Source of the DNA: Acanthamoeba sp. SK_2022b
Taxonomy: Eukaryota > Discosea > Longamoebia > Acanthamoebidae
Assembly: GCA_027943245.1 (NCBI GenBank)
Contig: JANDJZ010000119.1
Span: 62,001-126,000, forward strand
DNA length: 64,000 nucleotides
Direction of reading: 5' to 3'
Below are positions 47,651-61,674 of the stretch, piece by piece. How positions within the stretch are numbered: position 1 is the first letter of the stretch; every line of letters begins with the position of its first letter. A program made the position numbers and the translations under genes. The notes under the pieces are model-generated. The model had not been told where the DNA came from. It did not search any database and was given only the letters and a program-made list of their open reading frames with translations.

Positions 47651-48724
47651 ATGGCCACAACTTCAGTTCCCCCAACTCTCCCCGCCAACGGTAACATCAT
47701 TGCCAATGTCAACCAGCCTCAGCCGACCTACCCCAAGGTGGTCATTACAACTGCCGCCGTTCTCATGGGCCTCTCGAGCTTCCTCCTGCATCAGGTGGTG
47801 TACCCCTGGCCTGCAGCATTGGACCCTTCACCTGCAGAGAGCCCAGCTACAATGGAGAACACCTCCAGCTCCACTTCCAAGCCAGGCCCCACGCCTAACA
47901 AGGTCGCCAGAACAAACTGCTCAATGGTTGAAGGTCGCCCTAATGGCACGGCTGGGGTGGACGTTTTGAGGGTGGAGGCCAGAATGAACATGACCTCCTC
48001 TTTCTCTTCAAACATGACCCTCTCAAGGCAGGCAGCTCCTTCCATTCCATTGAACACTATTGACAACTTGACTGCTTGCCCTCTGGTGGCGTTCCCATTG
48101 ACATCGTTGACTTCCTGTCCGAGCACTCTCGTTTCCTCTTTCAACCATACAAACTTGTCATCTTCAACTTCAGCCAACTCAACCTCAGCAGCGTTTGTGC
48201 CTTCCTCGCCCTTCAGGTTTGGCCTTCCACGTTAGGCTCTCACCCTTGAAACACGAAATTACATTGGCCAAGTGGCGTGCAAGTGAGGTCATTAAGGCGA
48301 CCATAGCTTTGGTTGAGAATGTGCTCTTGGGTGTGCATTGGATTGTGCACTCAATCCTGTTTCTTGTGACCGCCTTCACTCTGGCTCTGGCGCTCCAAGT
48401 CCTGGTGATAGTGTTGGTGCCCTCCCTGGCCCCAGCTGTCATTGATTTCCTCTTCCTATGGCTAGGGCTGAGGGCTGCAATGAAGTGGTGGTACACCCAA
48501 CAAGTCAAGAACAAATTTGCTAGGATACTGAACAAAAAGGCTGAGAGACAACACCAGCGAGATGCTGAAGTGAAGAGGCATTGGTGGAGGGTGACCATGT
48601 GGGCAGCGTGCCAGAAGGTACGCTCTGTCACTACTTCCATCTTTGCTGCTCATCTCTTGTGTTCAAACGTTCACAGGTAGGCAAAGCGTTCCAGGCAGTG
48701 TGGAAGCGGCAAGAGAGAGGGTGA
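47651..48724 (+). CDS. Orphan Ser/Thr/Asn-rich membrane protein locus, possibly frameshifted
   Basis: No family recognised. ATG 47651 opens 194 codons (stop 48235): a helix (VVITTAAVLMGLSSFLLHQV) followed by a Ser/Thr-rich stretch with many Asn-x-Ser/Thr sites (NMTSS, NMTLS, NLTAC, NHTNLSSS). A second frame, open from about 48195, encodes two long hydrophobic helices (SILFLVTAFTLALALQVLVI, VPSLAPAVIDFLFLWLGL) and a basic tail; the intron after WAACQK joins VGKAFQAVWKRQERG and stops at 48724. The two frames overlap near 48210; I could not find a convincing intron joining them, so either the exon map is more complex or there is a frameshift. It is transcribed towards the end of the retrotransposon's polyprotein, which is antisense to it and starts 126 bp further on. 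Confidence 0.45.
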
Positions 48725-48849
48725 GAAGGAGGGCAAAGTACAGACGAAAGCACAACCTAAAGGTGTCAGCACTGAAAGCGGTTACCTGCTTCCACTGTGG
48801 GAGGCAGGACTGTGGGCGGTTCCCCTCCAATACCCTCCTTCAATATCAA

Positions 48850-51800
48850 TCAAGGAGATGTGGTATGAATTCCAGATAGGTATCTAAGCTTCTCAAACAG
48901 CGGTTTGGGTAAGGCCTTGGTAAGCATATCAGCTGGCATCTCGCCAGTGGGACAGTATTGCAGCAAGACTTCACCAGAGGCAGTCTTTTCACGAATAAAG
49001 TGTGCCTTGATATCAAAATGCTTTGTCCTGGAATGGTAAACAGGATTTTTAGCAAGAGCAATGCAACTCTGATTATCTTCATGTATAATCGTTGTGTTCT
49101 GAGGGTATCCAAGTTCCTTCAGAAATAAACGAAGCCATAGGGCCTCTTTAGCTGTTTGAGTAGCAGCTATGTATTCAGCTTCAGTTGTGGATAAAGTGAT
49201 GGTGGATTGTTTCTTGCTGGACCAACTAATTGGAGCACCACATAGTTGAAATAGATATCCAGTAGTGGATTTTCTATCAGCAGGATCACCTCCCCAATCT
49301 GAATCACTGTAGCCACAGAGAGTAGTTGAATTCTCAACATTGCCATCAAAAATAAGACCCATATTGATGGTGGCCTTCAGGTAACGCAGAATCCTTTTCA
49401 CAACAGCCCATTCTCTGGAAGTAAAGGCAGACAGATACCTACTAACCAGACTAGTAGCATAGGCAATATCAGGTCGTGTGCCAGAAGCTGCATAAAGTAA
49501 CTTGCCAACTGCTTGACGATAAGGAATACTATCATCACAGGGAGTATCCTTCTCCAGTGGGGGTAACTGCAAATTGGAATCAAGTGGTGTTGCAATGGGC
49601 TTACAGTCGCTCATATGGAAGCATGCCAATACATCTTTTATGTATCCACTCTGACGAAGCACCAGGGTCTTTCTAGCACGATCCCTGATAATCTCCATTC
49701 CAAGCAGTGAGCTTACCTCACCAAGATCCTTCATTTTGAAGCGCTTGGAAAGGAGCCTCTTGATGTTTTGCATAGCAGGAAGTGTAGCTGCAATAAGCAA
49801 GTCATCAACATAGAGGAATATCATCACTCTCTCCTTTGACCCAAGTTCAACATAGACACATGGATCTGACGAGACAGTGGTAAAACCATTTCTGGTCAAG
49901 TAGTCATCAATTGTCTTGTTCCATACTCTGGGTGCTTGTTTAAGACCATACAGACTCTTCTTCAGTCTGCAAACCAATGTCGGATTGTCAGGGTCAGTAA
50001 AACCCTCTGGCTGCTTAAGATAGATCTCCTCTTGTAGCTCGCCATACAAGAATGCTGTGTCAACATCCATGTGATGAAGTTCAAGATCCTCAGCAGTGGC
50101 AATAGCCAGGATAGTACGCAGACTGGTAAACTTAGCAACTGGAGCAAACGTCTCTGTAAAGTCTATACCAGCCTGTTGTGTAAATCCCTTGGCCACAAGA
50201 CGAGCTTTATATCTGTCTATCTTGCCATCAGCCTTGAATTTCACTTTGTAAACCCACTTTGAATTGATAGCCTTCCTGTGAGGAGGTAGACTAACAAGCT
50301 CCCAAGTGTGGTTCTCCCTAAGAGAGCGCATTTCAGCCTCCATTGCTGCCTTCCACTCCTGAGCATTTTCAGAGTTAATAGCTTGCTGGTAAGTGAGCGG
50401 TTCCTTGTCCATGGTGAATAAACAAAGGCTCACTTCTTCAGAGCTATATAAGTTTAGAATCTTTCTAGGCTTTATGATTCTGCCAGAGCGCCTTGGTTGG
50501 ACAGTTTCTGGTTCACCTTGAGTAATGGTAACCTCAGGAACCAAACCATTTTCTCCAACATCAACAACATCATGAATAGAAGCAGGCTGCTCAACATGAG
50601 CAGGTTCTGGCACGTTGGGCTCAGGAGTAACATCTGGTAAATCATCTCCAAGATCGACAGTCTGGTCAGGCCCAGGAGTATGTGGTTCATCCTCCTCTCC
50701 ATCCATAATATCTTCACCAGTCACTAATGCAGGACTGACTTGAAGATCACCAGATTGTATTTCTACTTTATCATGTTTCTCTAGTCCCAGCTTATGTTCA
50801 TTAAATATAACATTTCTGCTAATAATGACATGCTTGGTGGCCAGATTGTAAAGGCGATGCCCAGGTGAGCAATCACTGGGCCCTAAGTAGAGGCATGGAA
50901 TCGACTTGGGCTCCATTTTCTTGAGCTTCCCTTGGATAAGAGAATACGCTCTGCACCCAAAGACATGAATATTGTCCAAGGGCGCAACCTTCCCAGTCCA
51001 CAACTCCTCTGGTGTTGTGGCTCCAAGTACTTTAGTAGGAGCTCTGTTATTAATATAACAGGCTGTAGCGACTGCTTCTGCCCAGAATTGAGATGGCAGC
51101 TTGGCATGGTGGATCATACACCTGGCCATTGAGGTCAAGATACCTCCCTTGCGCTCAGACAGGGCATTTTGCTCAGGAGTTCCTGGATCTGTAAATTGCT
51201 GCTCAATGCCTTTACTTGCCAGGTATTGGCTGAAATCCTTATTTTTATATTCTCCACCAGGGTCAGATCGAAAGATCTTTATAGACAATTCTGTGCCATT
51301 TGTAACCCTTGTCAAGAATATCTTGAACTTGGCCAAGGCTTCACTCTTGTGTTGCAAAAATGCAACAACAGTTCTGCGTGAGAAACTGTCTGTAAAGGTG
51401 ATAAAGTATCTGTGCTTTGCAAGTGACTCAGGAAAGGGACCACACAGATCAGAAGTAATCAAGTGAAGCTTTCCAGGCGCTCGAGGTATAGGGCCTTTGC
51501 CAAGATTAAGGCGCTGTTGTTTCCCATAAGCACAGCCTTCACAGAACTTCAGATCTTTCTTGCTCTCTTGGGCACAGATAGCACCAGTTGAGATTGCAAT
51601 ACTTCGAAGTCTATTTATCCCAATATGACCAAGTCTCTGGTGCCATATATCAATTGAGTCCACGCTCCTAGAGGAATAGGCTTGCAACTGTTTATTCTGA
51701 ACTTGTTGCACCATGGAACTCAGTATTGGTGTGCACTGCAGTATGTATAGGCCTTGAGCATACTTCGCTACACCAAGCAATTGTCCAGTATCCTTGTGGC

Positions 51801-52905
51801 GCATTGTACACTCTCTGTCTTGAAGTAAAGTATTTACTCCAGACAATGCAGCTTTCACACTTGAGAATAAATTCTTGGTGAAGCTTGGAATGTACAGAAC
51901 ATTGCTGAGTGCACACTTCACTTGCCCGCTTGGCAAGTTCATAAGTAAGTGCACGGTACCCATGCCTGTAGCTTGTGCTTGGGTATCATTACCCAAATAC
52001 ACAGGAATAGTAATCTCTTTGAAATCAGAGAACCATTCTCTTCTGCCACTCATGTGGTTTGTAGCACCAGAGTCAATAAACCAAACATCCTTAGTGGCAG
52101 AAGTTGTAGCGCTCAATGACAACATGAAGGCATGAGCAATGTTTGTATCAACCTTGACATTGTTCCCTTGCTTCTTGTAGTTATTGCCGCCATTACCATT
52201 TTTCTTAAAACAGTTTTCAGCAGCATGAATAACTTTCTTTTTACAATGAGGGCACCAGTGCTTGTTCTTTTTAGCAGGCTTCGATCCATTGTTGGGGTGA
52301 GAGCCACCATAGAGAGCATTGTCACCAAAGTTTAAAGCCTCTGTACGCTTTTGCTCCTCTTGTAAGATTTTAGCTCTGAGAACATCCAAATCCAAGGTCT
52401 CATTATCCTCTTGTATTGATACAAAGTGATCCCAACTTTTCGGTAGGCTATTTAACAGTATAGCTACGATCTCATCATTGGAGAGAGGCTTTTTCATAGA
52501 TGCCAACTGACTAATAATCATTCCCAGAGTATTGAGATGGTCCTCAACAGAGGAGCCTTCAGCCAAACGTAAGTTTAGCAGTTTTCTTCTCAAATACAAG
52601 TTACTTGCTGTACTCTGGCGCTCATAACGCCCACAAAGGGTGTCCCACATGGCCTTAGAGGTAGTGAGATCACTCACTTGGGGAAGATGAGAATCAGCAA
52701 TTGACATTGTAATAATAGTCCTTGCATGAATATCTTTCTTCTTCCAAGCAGCCTGGGGGGCAGCATCAGCTGGTATAGTCTCTTCACCATTAGTAACGGT
52801 CCATACTCCCTCATCCTCAAGGAGGAGGCGAATCCTACACTTCCATTGAAGAAAGTTTTCACCCTTGAACTTATCCAAAGTTGTACGAGATATGAGAGAG
52901 TTCAT
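48850..52905 (-). CDS. Copia-type Gag-Pol polyprotein
   Basis: One open frame of 1351 codons from ATG 52905, with no stop or shift. Order: a Gag region of UBN2/DUF4219 type (FKGENFLQWKCRIRLLL, VEDHLNTLGMIISQL), a CCHC-like knuckle (CPHCKKKVIHAAENC, spacing C2C5H4C, one residue longer than usual), an aspartic protease (WFIDSGATNHMS), the integrase GAG pre-domain (IDIWHQRLGHIG) and catalytic core (SDLCGPF, RSDPGGEY, GTPEQNALSERK giving D-D-E), reverse transcriptase (HHMDVDTAFLYG and MIFLYVDDLLIA with the YVDD site) and RNase H (GYSDSDWGGD, STTEAEYIAA, HEDNQSCIALA). The C-terminus is SGIHTTSP. Processing by its own protease is expected for the family. All visible catalytic residues are intact. 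Confidence 0.97.
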   Translation of the reverse strand: MNSLISRTTLDKFKGENFLQWKCRIRLLLEDEGVWTVTNGEETIPADAAPQAAWKKKDIHARTIITMSIADSHLPQVSDLTTSKAMWDTLCGRYERQSTASNLYLRRKLLNLRLAEGSSVEDHLNTLGMIISQLASMKKPLSNDEIVAILLNSLPKSWDHFVSIQEDNETLDLDVLRAKILQEEQKRTEALNFGDNALYGGSHPNNGSKPAKKNKHWCPHCKKKVIHAAENCFKKNGNGGNNYKKQGNNVKVDTNIAHAFMLSLSATTSATKDVWFIDSGATNHMSGRREWFSDFKEITIPVYLGNDTQAQATGMGTVHLLMNLPSGQVKCALSNVLYIPSFTKNLFSSVKAALSGVNTLLQDRECTMRHKDTGQLLGVAKYAQGLYILQCTPILSSMVQQVQNKQLQAYSSRSVDSIDIWHQRLGHIGINRLRSIAISTGAICAQESKKDLKFCEGCAYGKQQRLNLGKGPIPRAPGKLHLITSDLCGPFPESLAKHRYFITFTDSFSRRTVVAFLQHKSEALAKFKIFLTRVTNGTELSIKIFRSDPGGEYKNKDFSQYLASKGIEQQFTDPGTPEQNALSERKGGILTSMARCMIHHAKLPSQFWAEAVATACYINNRAPTKVLGATTPEELWTGKVAPLDNIHVFGCRAYSLIQGKLKKMEPKSIPCLYLGPSDCSPGHRLYNLATKHVIISRNVIFNEHKLGLEKHDKVEIQSGDLQVSPALVTGEDIMDGEEDEPHTPGPDQTVDLGDDLPDVTPEPNVPEPAHVEQPASIHDVVDVGENGLVPEVTITQGEPETVQPRRSGRIIKPRKILNLYSSEEVSLCLFTMDKEPLTYQQAINSENAQEWKAAMEAEMRSLRENHTWELVSLPPHRKAINSKWVYKVKFKADGKIDRYKARLVAKGFTQQAGIDFTETFAPVAKFTSLRTILAIATAEDLELHHMDVDTAFLYGELQEEIYLKQPEGFTDPDNPTLVCRLKKSLYGLKQAPRVWNKTIDDYLTRNGFTTVSSDPCVYVELGSKERVMIFLYVDDLLIAATLPAMQNIKRLLSKRFKMKDLGEVSSLLGMEIIRDRARKTLVLRQSGYIKDVLACFHMSDCKPIATPLDSNLQLPPLEKDTPCDDSIPYRQAVGKLLYAASGTRPDIAYATSLVSRYLSAFTSREWAVVKRILRYLKATINMGLIFDGNVENSTTLCGYSDSDWGGDPADRKSTTGYLFQLCGAPISWSSKKQSTITLSTTEAEYIAATQTAKEALWLRLFLKELGYPQNTTIIHEDNQSCIALAKNPVYHSRTKHFDIKAHFIREKTASGEVLLQYCPTGEMPADMLTKALPKPLFEKLRYLSGIHTTSP

Positions 52906-52913
52906 TGTGGTTG

Positions 52914-52926
52914 TGGGCCCATAACC
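52914..52926 (-). promoter_or_regulatory. Primer-binding site complementary to the anticodon arm of initiator tRNA-Met
   Basis: In element sense it reads GGTTATGGGCCCA, directly 3' of the LTR and 8 bp before the polyprotein ATG. It is complementary to the anticodon stem-loop of eukaryotic initiator tRNA-Met (CCCAT around the CAT anticodon), not to the tRNA 3' end. This is the half-tRNA priming type known from Drosophila copia. Confidence 0.8.
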
Positions 52927-53256
52927 TATTGGAGTAGCTACGCAGTTGTAATAATAACTCAAGTCCACAAACCAGTTGTAAAGAGTAGAAGACCGTTGAG
53001 TAAGTAGTTTATTGTATGTAGAGAGATAAGAGAAATAAGATTTGAGTACAAATCTTGGTTTTGTTCACCCTTGTGGAATTTCATATAACTTCCACGCCAT
53101 CCCCATATGATTTCCATAAGGACCAATGGATATAAAAGGTCATCTTCCCTTATCCATAACACCTACCATATACTGATAATTGTTTTTACCCACCAGATCA
53201 AGCAAGTGAATGACTGTTGTCAGTTATTCACAGTTGATATTGTCGGTTCTCCAATA
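52927..53256 (-). repeat. 5' long terminal repeat of the copia element
   Basis: AT-rich non-coding stretch between the primer-binding site and the GC-rich flank. The inner border is set by the primer site. The outer border is placed where the sequence TATTGGAG matches the sequence after the purine tract at the other end; a start at 53232 (TGTGAATAAC) or at 53161 (TGTTATGG) is also possible. No second copy is visible, so the limits are estimates. Confidence 0.6.
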
Positions 53257-53527
53257 TCCCCTTGTATGTGGGCTGCCCCAATCGACGCCTGACCACTGGG
53301 CGGTGGTCAGGATCGAGCTGGGCTTCTAGGTTCCATGTGCTTTCTGCTGCACTTTCTCCTCTTCTTTCTTCCCACTCTCCCCGCGCCCGCCACCTTCCTT
53401 CGCTCCTCCTTCTTGCTCATGTACCACAACACACAATACAGACGTTTTCTTCTTCTTCTTCTTCTTCTTCATTGGTTATGGGAAGGGGGCCCTCAGGTTC
53501 GTTCACACTGGGCCAAGAGCTGTTGGT

Positions 53528-53664
53528 TTAGTTCAGAGCTGGGCCGTCAGTCGAGGGTGATGACCTCCTGAGCACCGCCGCCGCGCTTGGCCGTTGGCGG
53601 ACGGGCGGTCGAGGCCTCCGGTCGCTGGTCGCAGACGATTGTTTTGGCGTCGACTGTTCCAAAC

Positions 53665-53734
<70 letters not shown>

Positions 53735-54846
53735 CACACGCACACGCACACGCACACGCAAGTGCGTGAGAGAAATGTCGACCGACAGCGCGTGAGCCCA
53801 GAGCGAGCTCGTCGGGCGGGAACCGGTACCGATGGTTCGGGGCTGCTGGGCCGCTGCCGTGGGAGCCTGGCCCAGACAGGCAACTCCCTCCGGCCTTCTG
53901 TCCTTGGCCACAGCAGCAAAGTAGCGATGTAGCATCTGACCTGCTACGGCCACATCATCATCGAATCGATGAGCGTCTCTCGCCTTTCTCTTCTCTATCT
54001 CTCTCTCTCTCTCTCTTGTGACAAGCCATTGGGCTTACCTGGAGCGGAGACCGGGGCGTCGGTCCGCGTGTTTGGCGTTGGAGTTGGCGCTGTTGTTCGA
54101 GCCAGACGCCGTTCCTTGGTCGCCTCTAGAAACTCGACCTCCTCCTTGAACTGATGGTAGGCTTGGATGTTGGTCCCCTCCGACTTGTTGATCGCTCTGC
54201 GCATAGACCCAGGAAGGAGCTCAGCACGTAGAAGGTGGTGGGAACAGTTCAGCTGTTGCGGCGGTAGAAGTGCGTACTGCGCGAGCTGAAGGAAGGAGGG
54301 GCCATGGCCAGTCCAGTCCTTGTCACGAGTAATGAACAAGTAGCAGTGGACCATCTCGTGCTACACAACCATTTCATGAAAGTTGCGTGTAGAAGAACGA
54401 GTTTGTAAACAAGTAGAACAAAAGGGCAAGCCGTGGTGTGAATGGCAGACGGGAAACATACCAAGAGAGCATCTATGATGTCTGCTCGTGTTCGATAGGA
54501 GAGTATGGGTTCGCTCAGGTTGATGAAAATGCCTCCGCCCTCTCTCCTCGACCTCACCACGCACTCCCCGGTTTCCCTGCTCTTGCCACAACCCCAGCCC
54601 AAGAGAAGAGAGAAATAGAGGAGGTGTAAGAGCAGCAAGGTGGAGAAGAAGCAGGGCAAACACCTCTGCTGCCCTGCAGGAAGGGAGGCCACACCTGAGC
54701 AGCGTGCTACTCCAGCTCACCTGCACGCGCGAGCCCAGTCGCGAATGGAAGAACCGCCGGTCAAACTGCCTGAAAAGCTCCTGCACGTCAACCACCAACT
54801 CGTTCTCTGTCCTCTCCCCTGGTTCGTGCAAGCTCCCGCTCTGCAT
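53528..54846 (-). CDS. SPRTN: SprT-type metalloprotease (Spartan/DVC1-like)
   Basis: ATG 54846 starts the SprT domain: VVDVQELFRQFDRRFFHSRL, then RVQVSW. A second exon gives GGGIFINLSEPILSYRTRAD and DIIDALL. After an intron comes the zinc site HEMVHCYLFITRDKDWTGHG (HExxH plus the downstream His) and PSFLQLA. Spartan shows the same order (ELFLQFNDxFF, IRLSEPLL, HEMIHALLF, GHGPEF). This protease cleaves DNA-protein crosslinks behind replication forks. Basic exons follow (NIQAYHQFKEEVEFLEATKE). The C-terminal exons (53528-53960) are Pro/Arg/Ala-rich, and their frame is uncertain. No UBZ4 finger, PIP box or p97-binding motif is evident, which differs from animal Spartan; it may be a short form. 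A (CA)n repeat lies in the last intron. Confidence 0.8.
53666..53760. repeat. (CA)n microsatellite in intron of SprT-like gene
   Basis: About 95 bp of CA with a few CG interruptions towards the right end, one of the two longest simple repeats in the window. Confidence 0.95.
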
Positions 54847-54950
54847 CTCTGTTCTTCAAAGATCATAGCAGGCAAAAAGATTACTCATTCGCCTAATTCG
54901 AGGAAATGAATTTTTATCATTATCCATTTAATAATTTGTTTTCTTGCTCG

Positions 54951-55349
54951 AGATGAAACGTAGGCCAGCAACACATAGGGGAAGGAGAAGCCGACAGAAG
55001 ACAACTAATCTCTCGGCTACGTGCCCACAACAAGGACAGCGATTCAAATTCGCCTGGGGCGAGCTCTTCTTCATCCAAACCAGACAAGAAGAGATTGAAA
55101 GTGCAGGATGTAGAAGAAGAGGAGCAAGAGGAAGATGAGGAAGAGGAAATGGCAGAGATCGTCTACATAGTGCAGGAGAGGAAGGAGTACCTGGTGCGGT
55201 GGATCGACGGCGCCGACGACGAGTGGCTCGGCCCTGCGGGAGTGGAAGGACGCCATCCCGCCCATAAATTACAGAATACGCCCATTGTCCGGGACCATGC
55301 CTCGTCAAGGAGTTGGCTGCGTCATGTCTTCCTCTTCCACTGCGGTTGA
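54951..55349 (+). CDS. Chromodomain-like fragment
   Basis: Open frame from a stop near 54951 reads RRQLISRLRAHNKDSDS, a Ser tract, an acidic run (EEEEQEEDEEEE), then IVYIVQERKEYLVRWIDGAD and DEWLGP. The last part resembles the beta-strands of a chromodomain (Y-L-V-R-W ... W-x-P). The usual C-terminal helix is missing, and no ATG with good context begins the frame, so it may be a partial or decayed gene, or an exon with an unseen upstream start. It lies between two minus-strand genes. Histone-methyl-lysine reading cannot be assumed; the aromatic cage is incomplete as far as can be seen. Confidence 0.35.
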
Positions 55350-55549
55350 AGATGGCCTCTCAACTGGCGGTAATATATCTCCTGTCCGCTTCTCCTGGTA
55401 CAGCGCACTCTTGAGCCGCCGGGTGGCAAAAGAGCACTAAATGGCCGTACCAAGAGTGTGTGCCTTTCTGCTTGAATCATCTTCCCAACAACCTCGCGAC
55501 AACCTCAACTCGCCACAGCACTTTGGGCAGAGGGCTCAGTTGTATCTAT

Positions 55550-60399
<4,850 letters not shown>

Positions 60400-60572
60400 C
60401 TGATAGAAACAACAAAACTGCAGATCAACCCAATCAAAATAGTTTGGGGAGCGCTTAACCAAAAAGAAATGGAAAAGAAAGACTAGAGAAACTACTGCGC
60501 AGCCCTCACGCCAGCGCAACACGATTCACGCAAGACCGTTACGGACAAAGACAAAATCCAGGTGCCAAGAAG

Positions 60573-61314
60573 ATGAGCGGGCCACGATCGAAGCTGAAAG
60601 TCAAGACCGCCATTCCTATGGTATACCAGCCTATAGAATTGCATTTGGTTTCGTTTTGTGTGCTATTATTTATTAATTTAATTAAACCTGGTGTAGGCGC
60701 GAATCAAGAAGATTATGCAATCCGACGAAGATGTCGGCAAAGTGTCCAAACACTCGCCCGTTCTCATTTGTACGCTCCCAACCGCAAATCACTCAACATT
60801 GCTGGGTTAACCAATCGCTGGCAAAATAACTGTGATTACGTCCAATTAGCCAAGAGTCTGGAGCTGTTTTTGCACGACCTACTTATGAAGTCTGCCACTA
60901 TCACGCAAGAGAAGAATGGCAAGACGATTAGCCCCACTCACGTGTACGCTCCACCGGCTTTTGCGTCGCGTGGAAAATAATTCACCTTTCGTGCTACTCT
61001 CTTCCTGATAACAGCAAGCAGTGCGTGATGGCCAACCCGGCCTTCGACTTCCTTACAGACATCGTAAAGGACATACCCGGTTTGTTCTTGCTCCTTGTTC
61101 CCACTTGCTCCACACCAGATGGCCTGCCACCTGACTGTTTGCGCTCTGAGCAGACATCGAGCCCGACAAACCAAAGAGAACGCGCAAGCCACGAGGGGAG
61201 GGAAAGCGAGGTCGAAAGAAGAACGCCGAGGCTGCAGATGCAGATGCAGGTGCAGACGAAGCGGAGGCAGAGGACGATGACGACGAGGAAGACGCCGACG
61301 ATGGTGAAGAGTAA
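60573..61314 (+). CDS. DRAP1: NC2-alpha / DRAP1 histone-fold transcription repressor subunit
   Basis: The exons join(60573..60620,60697..60769,60850..60943,61015..61079,61154..61314) total 441 nt, 146 residues. The histone fold reads AIPMARIKKIMQSDEDVGKV, then SPVLISKSLELFLHDLLMKS, KTISPTHVKQCVMANPAFDF and LTDIVKDIP, the signature of NC2-alpha. The C-terminus is basic (KPKRTRKPRGEGKRGRKKN), then Ala/Asp/Glu-rich to the end. In the known complex it pairs with NC2-beta/DR1 and clamps TBP on promoters, blocking TFIIA and TFIIB. The start lies 173 bp from the divergent BEACH-gene start, so the promoter region is probably shared. Five short introns, each about 70-80 bp, are at conserved-looking places. 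Confidence 0.95.
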
Positions 61315-61674
61315 GAGGGCAATCGGTTGGACCCTACAGGGTAGCCTGGCTTTGTTCTCCAAATACGCCTTTCACCGCAGAATCTCCCGCAGTCCACGGC
61401 GTGTGCGCAGTGAGCACTGGCCCGTGGCTCCAGCTTCTGCCCCGCGAGGTCGTGGCTGTGTTGCGGCATTCCATTCATAGCAGCGCATTTTCTTTGTCTT
61501 CCTTGGACTGCAGCTTCTTCTCGGGTTGAGAAAGCAGAAGCGAGCCAACGTCGGTATCGGCCGACGACTGCTTCAGGTTTGCTGCCCCCGCTGAGCGAGT
61601 AGTTAGCTAGCGCACAAACACGAGCTACACCACACTGTTGAGATTTAATCTATATCTTATAATTCCTCGCCGAA
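61315..61674. other. Intergenic; no gene supported
   Basis: About 360 bp between the NC2-alpha stop and the next ATG on the same strand. No domain-bearing frame is visible; expected to hold the 3' UTR and promoter of the next gene. Confidence 0.6.

Larger units (their letters stand above)
48825..53256 (-). mobile_element. Ty1/copia-type LTR retrotransposon, 3' LTR not found
   Basis: Element sense is minus. It comprises a right-hand 5' LTR of about 330 bp (52927-53256), primer-binding site, one intact polyprotein, a purine tract (48833-48840, AAGGAGGG in sense) and then only the first 8 bp or so of an LTR-like start (TATTGGAG, 48825-48832). Integrase precedes reverse transcriptase, the order that defines Ty1/copia. 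Base composition is AT-rich against GC-rich surroundings, as expected of a recent arrival or a differently biased element. No 4-6 bp target duplication could be assigned because the left border is unclear. An uninterrupted 1351-codon frame suggests recent activity. Confidence 0.9.

Noticed and set aside
48643..48879. ORF with CxxC-like CFHCGRQDC
   Set aside because: Overlaps the 3' end of the orphan gene and the retrotransposon end; the two-cysteine motif is too short to support a zinc knuckle.
53533..53919. Cys/Val repeat ORF
   Set aside because: Reading through the (CA)n intron of the SprT-like gene.
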